Assembly: GCA_025459175.1 (NCBI GenBank)
Contig: JALORC010000005.1
Span: 48,121-112,120 of the forward strand
From: Planctomycetota bacterium
GTDB lineage: Bacteria > Planctomycetota > UBA1135 > UBA2386
DNA length: 64,000 nucleotides
Direction: 5' to 3'
Position 1 is the first letter of the stretch, and each line of letters begins with the position of its first letter. Shown here one piece after another: positions 19,729 through 28,028 of the stretch. The notes below the pieces were generated by a model. The model worked only from the letters and a program-made list of their open reading frames with translations. It was not told the origin of the DNA and searched no databases. Made by a program: the position numbers and the translations under genes.

Positions 19729-21672
19729 TCAGCTGGCGCGCTGCTGCTCGGCGATCGCCTCGAGCTCTTCCCAGCGCGCGTAGAGCTGCGCGATGCGCGG
19801 CGGCAGCTGCTGGCGTTGCTTGGTGAGTTCGTCGAACCGGGTGCGCCCCGCCGCCGTGTAGACAGTCGGGTCGAGCAGGCCCTGATCGACCGCGGCCAGC
19901 TCGCGTTCGGCGGCCTCGATCTGCGCCGGCAGGCCGGCGAGCTCCTGCTGTTCGCGCGAGCTCAGCTTCTTCGGCTTGCCCGCCGCGGGCTTCGGCGCCG
20001 CGGCGGCGGCCTTCTGCCGCGCCGCCGCCGCGGCCCGGGCCGCGGCTTCGTCGCGTTCGCGCTGCTCGGTGGTCAGCCGTTCGAGCAACAGCGACAGATC
20101 GCCTTCGTGCACCCGCGCCGCGCCGGTGCCGTCGAGATGCACGATGCGGGTCGCGATGCGATCGAGGAACCAGCGGTCGTGGCTGACCACGATCGACGCA
20201 CCCGGGAACGCCAGCAGCGCATCCTCGAGCGCGCGCAGCGACGCGAGGTCGAGGTCGTTGGTCGGCTCGTCGAGCACCAGCACGTTGCCGCCCGCGCACA
20301 GCAGTTTGGCGAGCAGCACGCGATTGCGTTCCCCGCCCGACAACGAACCGATGCGGGCCTGCTTCATCGCGCCCGGGAACAGGAACTGCTCGAGGAAGGT
20401 CTCGACCCGCACCCCGCGGCCGGCCACCACCACATAGTCGTTGCCGGCGGCGACCTCCTGCAGCACGGTCTTCTCGGGGTCGAGTTCGCTGCGGGTCTGG
20501 TCGATGCCGGCGAACTTCACGGTCGGGCCGATCGCGACGCTGCCGCGATCGGGCGCGAGCTCGCCGAGGCACAGCTTCAGCAGCGTGGTCTTGCCGACGC
20601 CGTTGCGACCGACGATGCCCAGCCGCTGGCCGGGGCCGAGGTCGAGGTCGAACGGCGACAGGATCGTGCGCGCGCCGTAGCTCTTGCCGGTGCCGCGCAG
20701 CCGCAGCACGAAGTCGCCGAGCCGCGGCCCCTCGGGGATCGCGAACTCGAGCTCGCTGGCCTGCGGCGGCGGTGCGGCGGCGACCAGCGCGCTGTGGCGA
20801 TCGATGCGGGCCTTGGCCTTCGTGGTGCGCGCCGGCGGGCCGCGCTTGACCCATTCGGTCTCGCGGCGCAGCGTGTTCAGGCGCGCGCTCTCGTGCTTCG
20901 CCTCGCGTTCGAGCCGATCGGCGCGCTGCACCAGGTAGCTGCGGTAGCCGCCGTCGTACTCGAACAGCTGCCCGCGATCGAACTCGACGATGCGCGTGCA
21001 CAGCCGATCGAGGAAGTAGCGATCGTGCGTGATGACGACCAGCGGCAGGTCGCTGTCGAGCAGGAACGTCTCGAGCCAGTCGGTGACCTGGGCATCGAGA
21101 TGGTTGGTCGGCTCGTCGAGCAGCAGCAGCTCCGGCCCCGACAACAGCAGTCGCGCCAGCGCGGTGCGGCGCTTCTCGCCGCCCGACAGGTCGCGGCAGC
21201 GCGCCTGCGGCCGATCCATGCCGAGCGCCTCGAGCAGCGCATCGGCGCGATGGTCGACGTCGTGGCCACCGAGCTCGGCGAGCCGGGCCTCGAGCCGTTC
21301 CTGGTCGCGCAGCAGCTTGTCCAACCGCTCCGGCGGCTGTTCCTCGGCGAGCTGCGCGTGCAAGGCCTCGAGCGCGGCCAGCACCGTGTCGCGGCCGACC
21401 AGCCCGGCCACCACCGCTTCGTGCACGGTCGCGTCGGGCGGCAGCACCGGCTCCTGGGGCAGGTAGCCGATCCGCAGCTCGCGGCGCATCGCGCGATCGC
21501 CGGCGTCGGCGAGCAGGTCACCGGCCAGGATCCGCAGCAAGGTCGACTTGCCGCACCCGTTCGCGCCGAGCAGGCCGATGCGTTCGCCTTCGCCGACCAC
21601 CAGCGACACCCCCTGCAGCAGGTGGCGGTCGCCGATCGTCACGTGGGCGTCCTTGAGCGTCAGCAGGGCCAT
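19729..21672 (-). CDS. uup: ABC-F family ATPase (Uup-like)
   Basis: 647 residues with two ABC nucleotide-binding domains and no membrane segments. Domain 1 has Walker A GANGCGKST (about 37-45), signature LSGGEKRR and Walker B LLLLDEPTNHLD. Domain 2 has GRNGVGKTT, LSGGERNR and VLVLDEPTNDLD. The linker between them matches the ABC-F P-site tRNA interaction region. A Lys/Ala-rich segment and a C-terminal coiled coil (LPAQIEAAERELAAVDQG) are the features that separate Uup from EttA. ABC-F proteins act on the ribosome, and Uup also affects transposon excision in E. coli. Start is ATG 21672. The symbol reflects subfamily likeness only. Confidence 0.85.
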   Translation of the reverse strand: MALLTLKDAHVTIGDRHLLQGVSLVVGEGERIGLLGANGCGKSTLLRILAGDLLADAGDRAMRRELRIGYLPQEPVLPPDATVHEAVVAGLVGRDTVLAALEALHAQLAEEQPPERLDKLLRDQERLEARLAELGGHDVDHRADALLEALGMDRPQARCRDLSGGEKRRTALARLLLSGPELLLLDEPTNHLDAQVTDWLETFLLDSDLPLVVITHDRYFLDRLCTRIVEFDRGQLFEYDGGYRSYLVQRADRLEREAKHESARLNTLRRETEWVKRGPPARTTKAKARIDRHSALVAAAPPPQASELEFAIPEGPRLGDFVLRLRGTGKSYGARTILSPFDLDLGPGQRLGIVGRNGVGKTTLLKLCLGELAPDRGSVAIGPTVKFAGIDQTRSELDPEKTVLQEVAAGNDYVVVAGRGVRVETFLEQFLFPGAMKQARIGSLSGGERNRVLLAKLLCAGGNVLVLDEPTNDLDLASLRALEDALLAFPGASIVVSHDRWFLDRIATRIVHLDGTGAARVHEGDLSLLLERLTTEQRERDEAAARAAAAARQKAAAAAPKPAAGKPKKLSSREQQELAGLPAQIEAAERELAAVDQGLLDPTVYTAAGRTRFDELTKQRQQLPPRIAQLYARWEELEAIAEQQRAS

Positions 21673-21734
21673 CGCCGGATGCTGGCGGATCGGCGCGCCG
21701 GCCGCAAGCGACGTCGCGGTTGGCGGCGGCGGCT

Positions 21735-22652
21735 TCAGGCCGAGCGCACCGGGCGGCTGCCGCGCGGCGGCGCCGGGCGTTCGACGATCGGTCCGCGCAG
21801 CACCTCGTGGCGGAGCCCGCCGCTGCCGGCGCGCTTGATCTCGTACATCAGCTGGTCGGCGCGCTGGATCACGGTGTCGACCTCGGCCGGCGCCCACTCG
21901 ACGGTCAGACAGCCGAGACTGAAATCGACGTCGAAGCGGCGCCGCCAGTCGGCCGCCTGCAGCCGCTCGCGCAGGCGCTCCAGCGCCTTCTTGGCGCCGA
22001 ACGCGTGCGTGCCCGGCAGCAGCAGCGCGAACTCGTCGCCGCCGAGCCGCGCCACCATGTCGAGCTGGCGCAGGTCCTCGCCGAGCGCGGCCGCGATCGT
22101 CAGCAGCAGCTGGTCGCCGGCGGCGTGGCCATGCCGGTCATTGACGCCCTTGAAGCGGTCGACGTCGAGATAGGCGATCGTGAACGGCTCACCGAAGCGG
22201 CGGCATCGTTCGAGCTCGCGGCCGCAGGCGCTCCAGAACGCCCGGCGGTTGTGCAGGCCGGTCAGCGCGTCGGTGTGGCCGTGGCGCCATTCCCGGTCGA
22301 GGCGGTCGCGCAGCGTCGCCAGCAGCTGGCCGAACAGATGGAACACCGTCAGCAGCACGAGGCCGTTGATGATCTCGAACGCGGTGACCATCTCGTCCCA
22401 GTGCGAGTGCAGGTCCACCAGCAGCCAGGCGCCGGCCGCGAGCCAGGCGGCCACCACGGCGGCGGTGTGGCCCTGGCTCCAGGACACCATCGCGATCGGC
22501 AGCAGGTAGACGAGGCTGAGGGCGACTTCGGCGCCACCGAACCAGTCCGCCGCGCCGACGACCAGGATGGTGGTGATCGCGAGCGTCCAGACCCTCACCG
22601 GGCTGGCCGCCGCCAGTCGATCGAGCACCCGTTCGCGCCAACTTCCAGCCAT
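21735..22652 (-). CDS. Membrane diguanylate cyclase (GGDEF)
   Basis: 305 residues. Four membrane helices between about residues 20 and 130 (TLAITTILVVGAADWF, VALSLVYLLPIAMVSW, AAVVAAWLAAGAWLLVDL, IINGLVLLTVFHLFGQLL) are followed by a GGDEF domain. This begins DALTGLHNRRAF, has the substrate and metal stretch AYLDVDRFKGVND, and keeps an intact catalytic motif RLGGDEFALLL at about residue 204. Intact GGDEF argues for active synthesis of cyclic di-GMP from GTP. There is no obvious RxxD inhibitory site five residues before the motif. The membrane part is the likely sensor. It is 62 bases upstream of the ABC-F start and may share its transcript. Confidence 0.88.
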   Translation of the reverse strand: MAGSWRERVLDRLAAASPVRVWTLAITTILVVGAADWFGGAEVALSLVYLLPIAMVSWSQGHTAAVVAAWLAAGAWLLVDLHSHWDEMVTAFEIINGLVLLTVFHLFGQLLATLRDRLDREWRHGHTDALTGLHNRRAFWSACGRELERCRRFGEPFTIAYLDVDRFKGVNDRHGHAAGDQLLLTIAAALGEDLRQLDMVARLGGDEFALLLPGTHAFGAKKALERLRERLQAADWRRRFDVDFSLGCLTVEWAPAEVDTVIQRADQLMYEIKRAGSGGLRHEVLRGPIVERPAPPRGSRPVRSA

Positions 22653-22805
22653 GAGGACTTGTATGACCGATGTCCCAGCACGACGACCGGATTTTTCCAC
22701 AAACTCCAAACAATTCCCGATGGCATCGGGGTTCCAGTGCGCCATGCCGACGCGGCAATCCTCCCGCCCTGCGCGCGGGCGTTTTGCCCGGACCACGACG
22801 CCGAA

Positions 22806-23855
22806 CTACTTGGCCGCGCCGCCGCGCACCGGACCGGCCGTCTGCCCCAACTGCCGCAGCAAGGCCTGTTCGGCCTCGGTCAGCGACTCCGGCAGGCCGA
22901 GCCGCACCACCAGCAGCAGATCGCCGCGGGTGCCGTCGCTGCGCGCGAGCCCCTGGCCGCGCAGGCGCAGCTTCTGTCCCGCGCGCGTGCCCGCCGGCAG
23001 CCGGGCCACGGCGTTGCCGCCGGGCACCGCGACCTCGATCTTGGTGCCCTCGAGCAGTTCCCACGGCGCCACCACCACGTCGGCCTCGACATCGTCGTCG
23101 CGCAGGCGGTAGACGTCGTCGCCGACCAGGCGCAGGGTCAGCAGCAGGTCCCCCGCCCCACCCGGGCCCGGTTCCCCGAGGCCGCGCAGGCGCAGCACCT
23201 GGCCATCGCGCACGTCCTTCGGGATCGACAGTTCGATGCTCTTCTCGCGCCGCGCGCTGCCGAGCCCACCACAGGCCGGGCAGGCGCGCATGCCGAGCTG
23301 GCCACTGCCGCCGCAGGTCTCGCACGGCACCCGCACCGCCAGCACGAACGGTCGTTTGCCGCCGAGCAGCGCTTCGCCGACCTTCAGTTCGATCTCGGCC
23401 TCGGCGTCCTCACCGTGGCCAGCCCCGGCCTGGGGTCGACCGCCGCGCGGCTGCGGGCCGCCGGCCCGGCCGCCGGCGAACATGTCGCCGAACATCTGCG
23501 CGAAGAAGTCCGAGAAGCCGCCGCCGCCCGCCGCACCGGCCCCGGCGCCGCCGAACATGCGCGCGAACTCCTCGGGGCTGACGGTGCGGCCACCGCCGCC
23601 CGGCTGCCCTTGGAAGTCCTGGCCGTGCCGCCAGTGCTCGCCGAGGGCGTCGTAGCGCTTGCGCTTCTCGGGGTCGCTGAGCACTTCGTTGGCCTCCGAG
23701 ATGGCCTTGAACTTCTCCTCGACCTCCTTGCGCTTGTGCGGCGGATGGCGGTCGGGATGCCATTCCTTGGCCAGCTTGCGGTAGCTGCGTTTGATCTCCT
23801 CGGCGCTGGCCGAACGGCTCACGCCGAGCGTGGTGTAGTAATCGACGAACTTCAT
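22806..23855 (-). CDS. DnaJ/CbpA-type Hsp40 co-chaperone with a half zinc finger
   Basis: 349 residues. An N-terminal J domain (about 4-72) has HPD in EWHPDRHPPHKR. A Gly/Phe-rich linker (FARMFGGAGAG, FSDFFAQMFGDMF) follows. The next region has only two CxxCGGxG motifs (CETCGGSG and CPACGGLG), where classical DnaJ has four. Two C-terminal substrate-binding beta-sandwich domains follow (SIPKDVRDGQVLRLRGLGEPG; VPGGNAVARLPAGTRAGQKLRL). The protein stimulates DnaK ATPase and delivers clients. The single pair of motifs could hold one zinc ion. Length is between DnaJ and CbpA. No dnaK or grpE is in the window. Confidence 0.88.
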   Translation of the reverse strand: MKFVDYYTTLGVSRSASAEEIKRSYRKLAKEWHPDRHPPHKRKEVEEKFKAISEANEVLSDPEKRKRYDALGEHWRHGQDFQGQPGGGGRTVSPEEFARMFGGAGAGAAGGGGFSDFFAQMFGDMFAGGRAGGPQPRGGRPQAGAGHGEDAEAEIELKVGEALLGGKRPFVLAVRVPCETCGGSGQLGMRACPACGGLGSARREKSIELSIPKDVRDGQVLRLRGLGEPGPGGAGDLLLTLRLVGDDVYRLRDDDVEADVVVAPWELLEGTKIEVAVPGGNAVARLPAGTRAGQKLRLRGQGLARSDGTRGDLLLVVRLGLPESLTEAEQALLRQLGQTAGPVRGGAAK

Positions 23856-24012
23856 CGCTGCGAATCGGCGCCCGGACGCGGTCGGTGGCGCGGCGCAAGA
23901 CTGCGCCCGCGACGCCAGGAAGTCCAGAGGTGCCGAGTGCGCAGCCGGGCCCGGCCTGCGCCCGCTTCCGCGCCGGTCGGCCAGAACGTGTGCCGGTCGC
24001 GGCACCGCACCC

Positions 24013-24020
24013 GCTACCGT
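24013..24020 (+). promoter_or_regulatory. Putative -10 element (GCTACCGT)
   Basis: GCTACCGT ends 8 bases before the ATG at 24029, the spacing expected for a leaderless or near-leaderless transcript. It is similar to the sites at 7521 and 18022. No -35 is evident. Confidence 0.35.
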
Positions 24021-24028
24021 GGCGCGCC

Positions 24029-24826
24029 ATGGAACCGACCTCGCCGCCGCGGCGCTTCGCCGTGCTCATCGACGCCGACAACGTCTCCGCGCAAGCCCTC
24101 GAGGGCCTGTTGGCCGAAGTCGCCAACTACGGCGTCGCGATGGTCAAGCGCATCTACGGCGACTGGACGCTGCCGAACCTGAAGTCGTGGAAGGAGCAGC
24201 TGCTCGAGCACGCGATCCAGCCGATCCAGCAGTTCCGCTACACGGTCGGCAAGAACGCCACCGACAGCGCGCTGATCATCGACGCGATGGACCTGCTGTT
24301 CCGCAGCAAGCTCGACGGCTTCTGCCTGGTCAGCAGCGACAGCGACTTCACGCGGCTGGCGTCGCGCATCCGCGAGGAGGGCCTGATGGTGATCGGCTTC
24401 GGCGAACGCAAGACGCCGCGCGCGTTCGTGACCGCCTGCGACCGCTTCATCCACACCGACATCCTGCGCGGCGCGGCGCCGGAGCGGGAGAACGAGCCGA
24501 AGAAGAGCGCCAACGAGCTGAAGCTCGACCGCAAGCTGACCGACCTGCTGCGTTGGGCGGTCGAAGCCAGCGAGGACGACGACGGCTGGGCCAACCTCGG
24601 CGCGGTCGGCGCGAAGATCATGTCGCAGCAGCCCGACTTCGACTCGCGCAGCTACGGCTACGGCAAGCTCAGCAGCCTGGTCGAAGCGACCGGCCTGTTC
24701 GAGATCGAGCGCATGACCAGCCAGAACGGCCGCGTCGACATCCTGCTGCGCGAACTGCCGCCGCCGCGCGAGCCGCGGGAGCAGGCGCGCGAGGTCCCGC
24801 GCGAAGTGCCGCGCCGGCGGCGCTGA
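24029..24826 (+). CDS. NYN-domain (LabA/DUF88-like) protein with C-terminal OST-HTH/LOTUS domain
   Basis: 265 residues. Residues about 9-150 are a NYN PIN-like nuclease fold: VLIDADNVS with acidic residues 15 and 17, KNATDSALIIDAMDLLF, and CLVSSDSDF with the conserved acidic cluster near 104. Residues about 165-245 form an OST-HTH/LOTUS-type winged helix (LRWAVEASEDDDGWANLGAVGAKI, RSYGYGKLSSLVEATGLFEIE). A basic Arg/Pro tail ends the protein. NYN-LOTUS proteins are thought to bind and cut RNA. The catalytic acids are present, so nuclease activity is plausible. It is a single gene, divergent from dnaJ, with no Shine-Dalgarno sequence and a -10-like site just upstream. Confidence 0.85.
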   Translation: MEPTSPPRRFAVLIDADNVSAQALEGLLAEVANYGVAMVKRIYGDWTLPNLKSWKEQLLEHAIQPIQQFRYTVGKNATDSALIIDAMDLLFRSKLDGFCLVSSDSDFTRLASRIREEGLMVIGFGERKTPRAFVTACDRFIHTDILRGAAPERENEPKKSANELKLDRKLTDLLRWAVEASEDDDGWANLGAVGAKIMSQQPDFDSRSYGYGKLSSLVEATGLFEIERMTSQNGRVDILLRELPPPREPREQAREVPREVPRRRR

Positions 24827-24875
24827 GCGACACGCCGTCGGCGCTGAGTGGCTGGGTCCACCGCCCGCGGCGCGC

Positions 24876-25667
24876 TCAGCCCTTGCGATAGACGCCGAGC
24901 AGGCAGTGCTCGGGATAGGGCAGCCCGAGTGCGCGGCAGACCCGCATCGTGCGCAGCTCCATCTCGCTGGCCCAGCGGAAGCGCGCGAAGGTGCGGCAGT
25001 CGTCGAGCCGCTGGAACGCGGCCTCGCTCATGCCGACCGCCGCGAACTGCCGCTGCAGCGCGCCGCGCGTGTTCATCCTGAAGCAGGTCGGGAAGGTGTC
25101 CTTCGGCTGCGTGCCCCACAGCCACGACTTCACGACGTGGCGCAGGCCCATCGGGGCGAGCCGCGTCAGCAGCGGCATCGGCGAACCGCCGAACACCGTG
25201 AACACCACCGCGAGCCCACCCGGACGCAGCGCGCGCTGCACCGCGTTCACGCACGCCATCGGGTCGGCGATGTGTTCGGCGACCATGCGCAGCGTGACCA
25301 GGTCGAACGCCGCCTTGCCGTCGTAGCCGTCGATGAAGCCGGGCACCTTCTCGTGCACCCAGGGATTCTCCTGCAGCGTCGGATCCGGATCGATGCCGAC
25401 CAGCCGCGCGCAGCGCTTGCTCAGCGTCTCGGCGAGGCCGAGATTGTTCGGGAACAGCTCGCGGCCGCACCCGACGTCGAGCCAGTTGGTGCCGGGCACC
25501 ACCAGGCCGGCGACGGTGGCCTCGTAGCGGTCGTCCGGGGTGTAGTAGCCGTAACCCAGTCGCAGCTTCGGCCCCCAGCCGAGCTTGTCCTTCGGCCCGT
25601 AGCGGAGGTGGAACATCTGCCGCAGGGCCGTGGCATCGGGCAGACGCAGCAACATCGGGGCGATCAT
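24876..25667 (-). CDS. Class I SAM-dependent methyltransferase
   Basis: 263 residues. The SAM-binding motif I is NWLDVGCGRELFP, motif II is LVGIDPDP, motif III is DLVTLRMVAEHIADP and motif IV is ALRPGGLAVVFTV. This is the Rossmann-type pattern of small-molecule methyltransferases (Methyltransf_11-like). There is no clue to the substrate; the C-terminal part (RTFARFRWASEMELR) is typical of methyltransferases near surface-polysaccharide genes. ATG 25667 overlaps the stop of the upstream aldo-keto reductase as ATGA, so the two are co-translated. A second ATG at 25655 is possible but less well placed. Confidence 0.82.
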   Translation of the reverse strand: MIAPMLLRLPDATALRQMFHLRYGPKDKLGWGPKLRLGYGYYTPDDRYEATVAGLVVPGTNWLDVGCGRELFPNNLGLAETLSKRCARLVGIDPDPTLQENPWVHEKVPGFIDGYDGKAAFDLVTLRMVAEHIADPMACVNAVQRALRPGGLAVVFTVFGGSPMPLLTRLAPMGLRHVVKSWLWGTQPKDTFPTCFRMNTRGALQRQFAAVGMSEAAFQRLDDCRTFARFRWASEMELRTMRVCRALGLPYPEHCLLGVYRKG

Positions 25668-26614
25668 GCGGGGAACAGGCGATCGAGGGCCGACACAGTA
25701 TCGGGCGCGAGGGTCGCGCCGGCCGCCGCGAGACTCTGGTCGAGCTGGCCGCTGTCGCGAGCGCCCACCAGCACCGAGCTCACGCGCGCGTCCCGCAAAC
25801 AGAATGCGAGCGCCAGCTGCAGCGCGGTGGTCCCGAGCCGCCCGGCCAGCGCGACCAGTTGCTGGGCCTGCTGCAGCCGCGGCTCGGTCAGGTAGCGGCC
25901 GACGAACTGGTTGCTGCGCGGATCGACGGCGCGCGAACCCGCGGGCTGCGGCTGGCCCGGCACGTACTTGCCGGTCAGCACGCCCTGCGCGAGCGGCGAA
26001 TAGACCAGCTGACCGAGTCCGTAGCGGGCGCTGGTCGGCAGGATCGTGGCCTCGATGCCGCGGTCGTAGAGGTTGTAGAGCGGCTGGTTGCTGATCGGCC
26101 GGTGCAGCCGTTCGCGGCGGCACAGCTCGACGACCTCGGCGATGCGTTCGGCCGGCCACTGGCTGGTGCCCCAGTAGAGCACGAGCCCGCGCCGGATCAG
26201 GTCGTCCATCGCCATCGCCGTCTCGAGCACCGGCACCGCCGGATCGAAGCGATGGCACTGGTAGAGGTCGATGTAGTCGGTGCCCAGCCGCTGCAGCGAG
26301 CCGCGCACCGACTCGTGGATGTGCTTGCGCGACAGACCGCGGTCGTTCGGACCGTCGCCGAACGGGAAGAAGCACTTCGTCGCCAGCACCAGGCTGCTGC
26401 GCCGCAGCCCGCGGATCGCCCGGCCGAGCGCGCGTTCGCCCTCGCCGTCGTTGTAGACATCGGCGGTGTCGAACAGGTTGACGCCGTTGGCATGGGCGTG
26501 GGCGCAGAGGCGCTCGGCCGAGCCTTCGTCGATGGCGTTGCCGATGGTCAACCACGAGCCGAGCCCGAGCACCGAGACCTGCAGACCGGACGAACCGAGG
26601 GGGCGATACAGCAC
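25664..26614 (-). CDS. Aldo-keto reductase (Kv-beta/YghZ-like)
   Basis: 316 residues, GTG start at 26614. The catalytic tetrad is readable: Asp49, Tyr54 (FDTADVYNDGEGE), Lys80 (VLATKCFF) and His121 (LYQCHRFDP). The barrel continues with GTSQWPAERIAEV, QPLYNLYDRG, VYSPLAQGVLTGKY and the C-terminal cofactor site SSVLVGARDSGQLDQSL. These enzymes use NADPH to reduce aldehydes and ketones. The YNDGEGE loop and overall layout are closest to the voltage-channel beta-subunit/YghZ group. First gene of a two-gene operon with the methyltransferase. Natural substrate unknown. Confidence 0.88.
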   Translation of the reverse strand: MLYRPLGSSGLQVSVLGLGSWLTIGNAIDEGSAERLCAHAHANGVNLFDTADVYNDGEGERALGRAIRGLRRSSLVLATKCFFPFGDGPNDRGLSRKHIHESVRGSLQRLGTDYIDLYQCHRFDPAVPVLETAMAMDDLIRRGLVLYWGTSQWPAERIAEVVELCRRERLHRPISNQPLYNLYDRGIEATILPTSARYGLGQLVYSPLAQGVLTGKYVPGQPQPAGSRAVDPRSNQFVGRYLTEPRLQQAQQLVALAGRLGTTALQLALAFCLRDARVSSVLVGARDSGQLDQSLAAAGATLAPDTVSALDRLFPA

Positions 26615-26703
26615 GGCGTGCGGTTGTAGCAGGAAGCGGCCCCGGTCTCACGTTCGCGGCCCGCAATGGCGCCGGCGGACCGGCTGTGCGATGCTCGCCC
26701 GGG

Positions 26704-27222
26704 ATGACGAGCAAGAAGCGCATCGCCCTGATCTCCACCGGCGGCACGATCGAGAAGACCTACGACGAGCTGCAGGGTGTGCTCGACAACCGCACCAGCG
26801 TGCTCGACGTGATGCTGGCGAGCCTGCAGCTGCAGGGCATCGAGATCGTGCGCATCCCGCTGATGAACAAGGACAGCCTGCAGATGACGCCGCAGGACCA
26901 CGACCTGATCGCGCGCACCGCCGGCTCGATGGCCGAGGCGCACGACGGCGTGGTGATCGTGCACGGCACCGACCGGCTGGCGCTGTCCGGCGAACGCATC
27001 ACCACGCTGCTCGGCGGCCTGCGGGTGCCGATCGTGCTGACCGGTGCGATGCGTCCGTACGTGATGCGCAACACCGACGCGCTGCAGAACCTCACCGAGG
27101 CGCTGCTGGCGGTGCAGGTGATGCCGGCCGGGGTCTACGTGGCGATGCACAACCAGGTGCTGCGGTTCCCCGGGGTGGTCAAGGACAAGGACCGCGGCAC
27201 GTTCGTGCGCGCCGAGGCCTGA
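26704..27222 (+). CDS. Short asparaginase-type protein (N-terminal domain only)
   Basis: 172 residues, about half of a normal type I/II L-asparaginase. It has the first active-site signature ISTGGTIEKTY with the catalytic Thr, and the second signature VVIVHGTDRLALSG with the Thr-Asp pair. A conserved TGAMRPY strand follows. The C-terminal domain, which supplies part of the active site across the dimer in full-length enzymes, is missing, and the frame ends cleanly in TGA at 27220-27222. Short homologues of this kind do occur in bacteria, so this need not be a truncation. Substrate may be Asn, Gln or another amide. The TPR gene begins 2 bases after its stop. Confidence 0.78.
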   Translation: MTSKKRIALISTGGTIEKTYDELQGVLDNRTSVLDVMLASLQLQGIEIVRIPLMNKDSLQMTPQDHDLIARTAGSMAEAHDGVVIVHGTDRLALSGERITTLLGGLRVPIVLTGAMRPYVMRNTDALQNLTEALLAVQVMPAGVYVAMHNQVLRFPGVVKDKDRGTFVRAEA

Positions 27223-27224
27223 TC

Positions 27225-28028
27225 GTGCCCCCCGCTCCCCCGCCGCTGCGGCGCATCGTGCCGGCGCTGCCGTTGGCCCTGGCCTGGCTGCTGGCGTGCT
27301 GGCCGTTGGTGTTGTGGCTCGTGCACCAGCGCGACCCGGTGGCCGCGGTCTGGCTGGCGCGAGCGGTGCAGAGCGGCGCCTGGACCGCGGCGCTGTGGAC
27401 CGCCGGAATCGGCGCGCTCGCGTGCGTGCTGTTCCCACCGGTGCCGGCGTGGCTGCGGCTGCGCTGGCAGCGCACGTGGCGGCGCCTCGGCACCGATGCA
27501 GCCCCGCTGCGCAAGGCCCAGGCCGAGCTGGCCGGCTTCGAGTCGGCGGCGCGGCACCTCACGGTCGCGCGGCTCGCGTGGCATCGCGACCAGGCCGAGC
27601 TGGCCGCGGTGCACGTGCAGCGGGCGCTCGAACTCGACGGCGACAGCGCCTCGGCGTGGCACCTGCTCGGCACGGTCCGGTTCGCCGCCGGCGACCATGC
27701 GGCGGCGGCGGCGGCCTGCGAACGCGCCGAGGCGCTCGACCCCGGCCATGCGTTCGGCGAAGCGCTGCTGCTGCAAGGTCGCGCGCGGTTCCTGCGCGGC
27801 GAGCCGGCCGGCCTCGAACTGCTGCAGCGGCACCAGCGCCACCACGGCGGCGGCGCGCGCAGCCATCTGTGGCTCGCCGAGGCGCTGCAACGCGCCGGCG
27901 ACCGTCCGGCGGCGATCGCCGCGCTGCGCACCGCGGCGCAGCAGCCGACGCGCGCCGCCACCGCCGAGGAGCAATGGTTCCGCGCGCTGGCGCGGGTGCG
28001 GCTCTGGGGCCGCGGAGGCCGCTCGTGA
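27225..28028 (+). CDS. Membrane protein with TPR repeats
   Basis: 267 residues from a GTG two bases after the asparaginase stop. Two hydrophobic helices near the N-terminus (about 10-30, ALPLALAWLLACWPLVLWLV, and 45-70, AALWTAGIGALACVLFP) are followed by TPR-like helical pairs: ELAAVHVQRALELDGDSASAWHLLG and AAAAACERAEALDPGHAFGEAL are clear repeats spaced 34 residues apart. TPRs mediate protein contacts. The stop overlaps the start of the rhomboid gene as GTGA, so the two products are coupled and may form a membrane complex (inference). Confidence 0.75.
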   Translation: MPPAPPPLRRIVPALPLALAWLLACWPLVLWLVHQRDPVAAVWLARAVQSGAWTAALWTAGIGALACVLFPPVPAWLRLRWQRTWRRLGTDAAPLRKAQAELAGFESAARHLTVARLAWHRDQAELAAVHVQRALELDGDSASAWHLLGTVRFAAGDHAAAAAACERAEALDPGHAFGEALLLQGRARFLRGEPAGLELLQRHQRHHGGGARSHLWLAEALQRAGDRPAAIAALRTAAQQPTRAATAEEQWFRALARVRLWGRGGRS

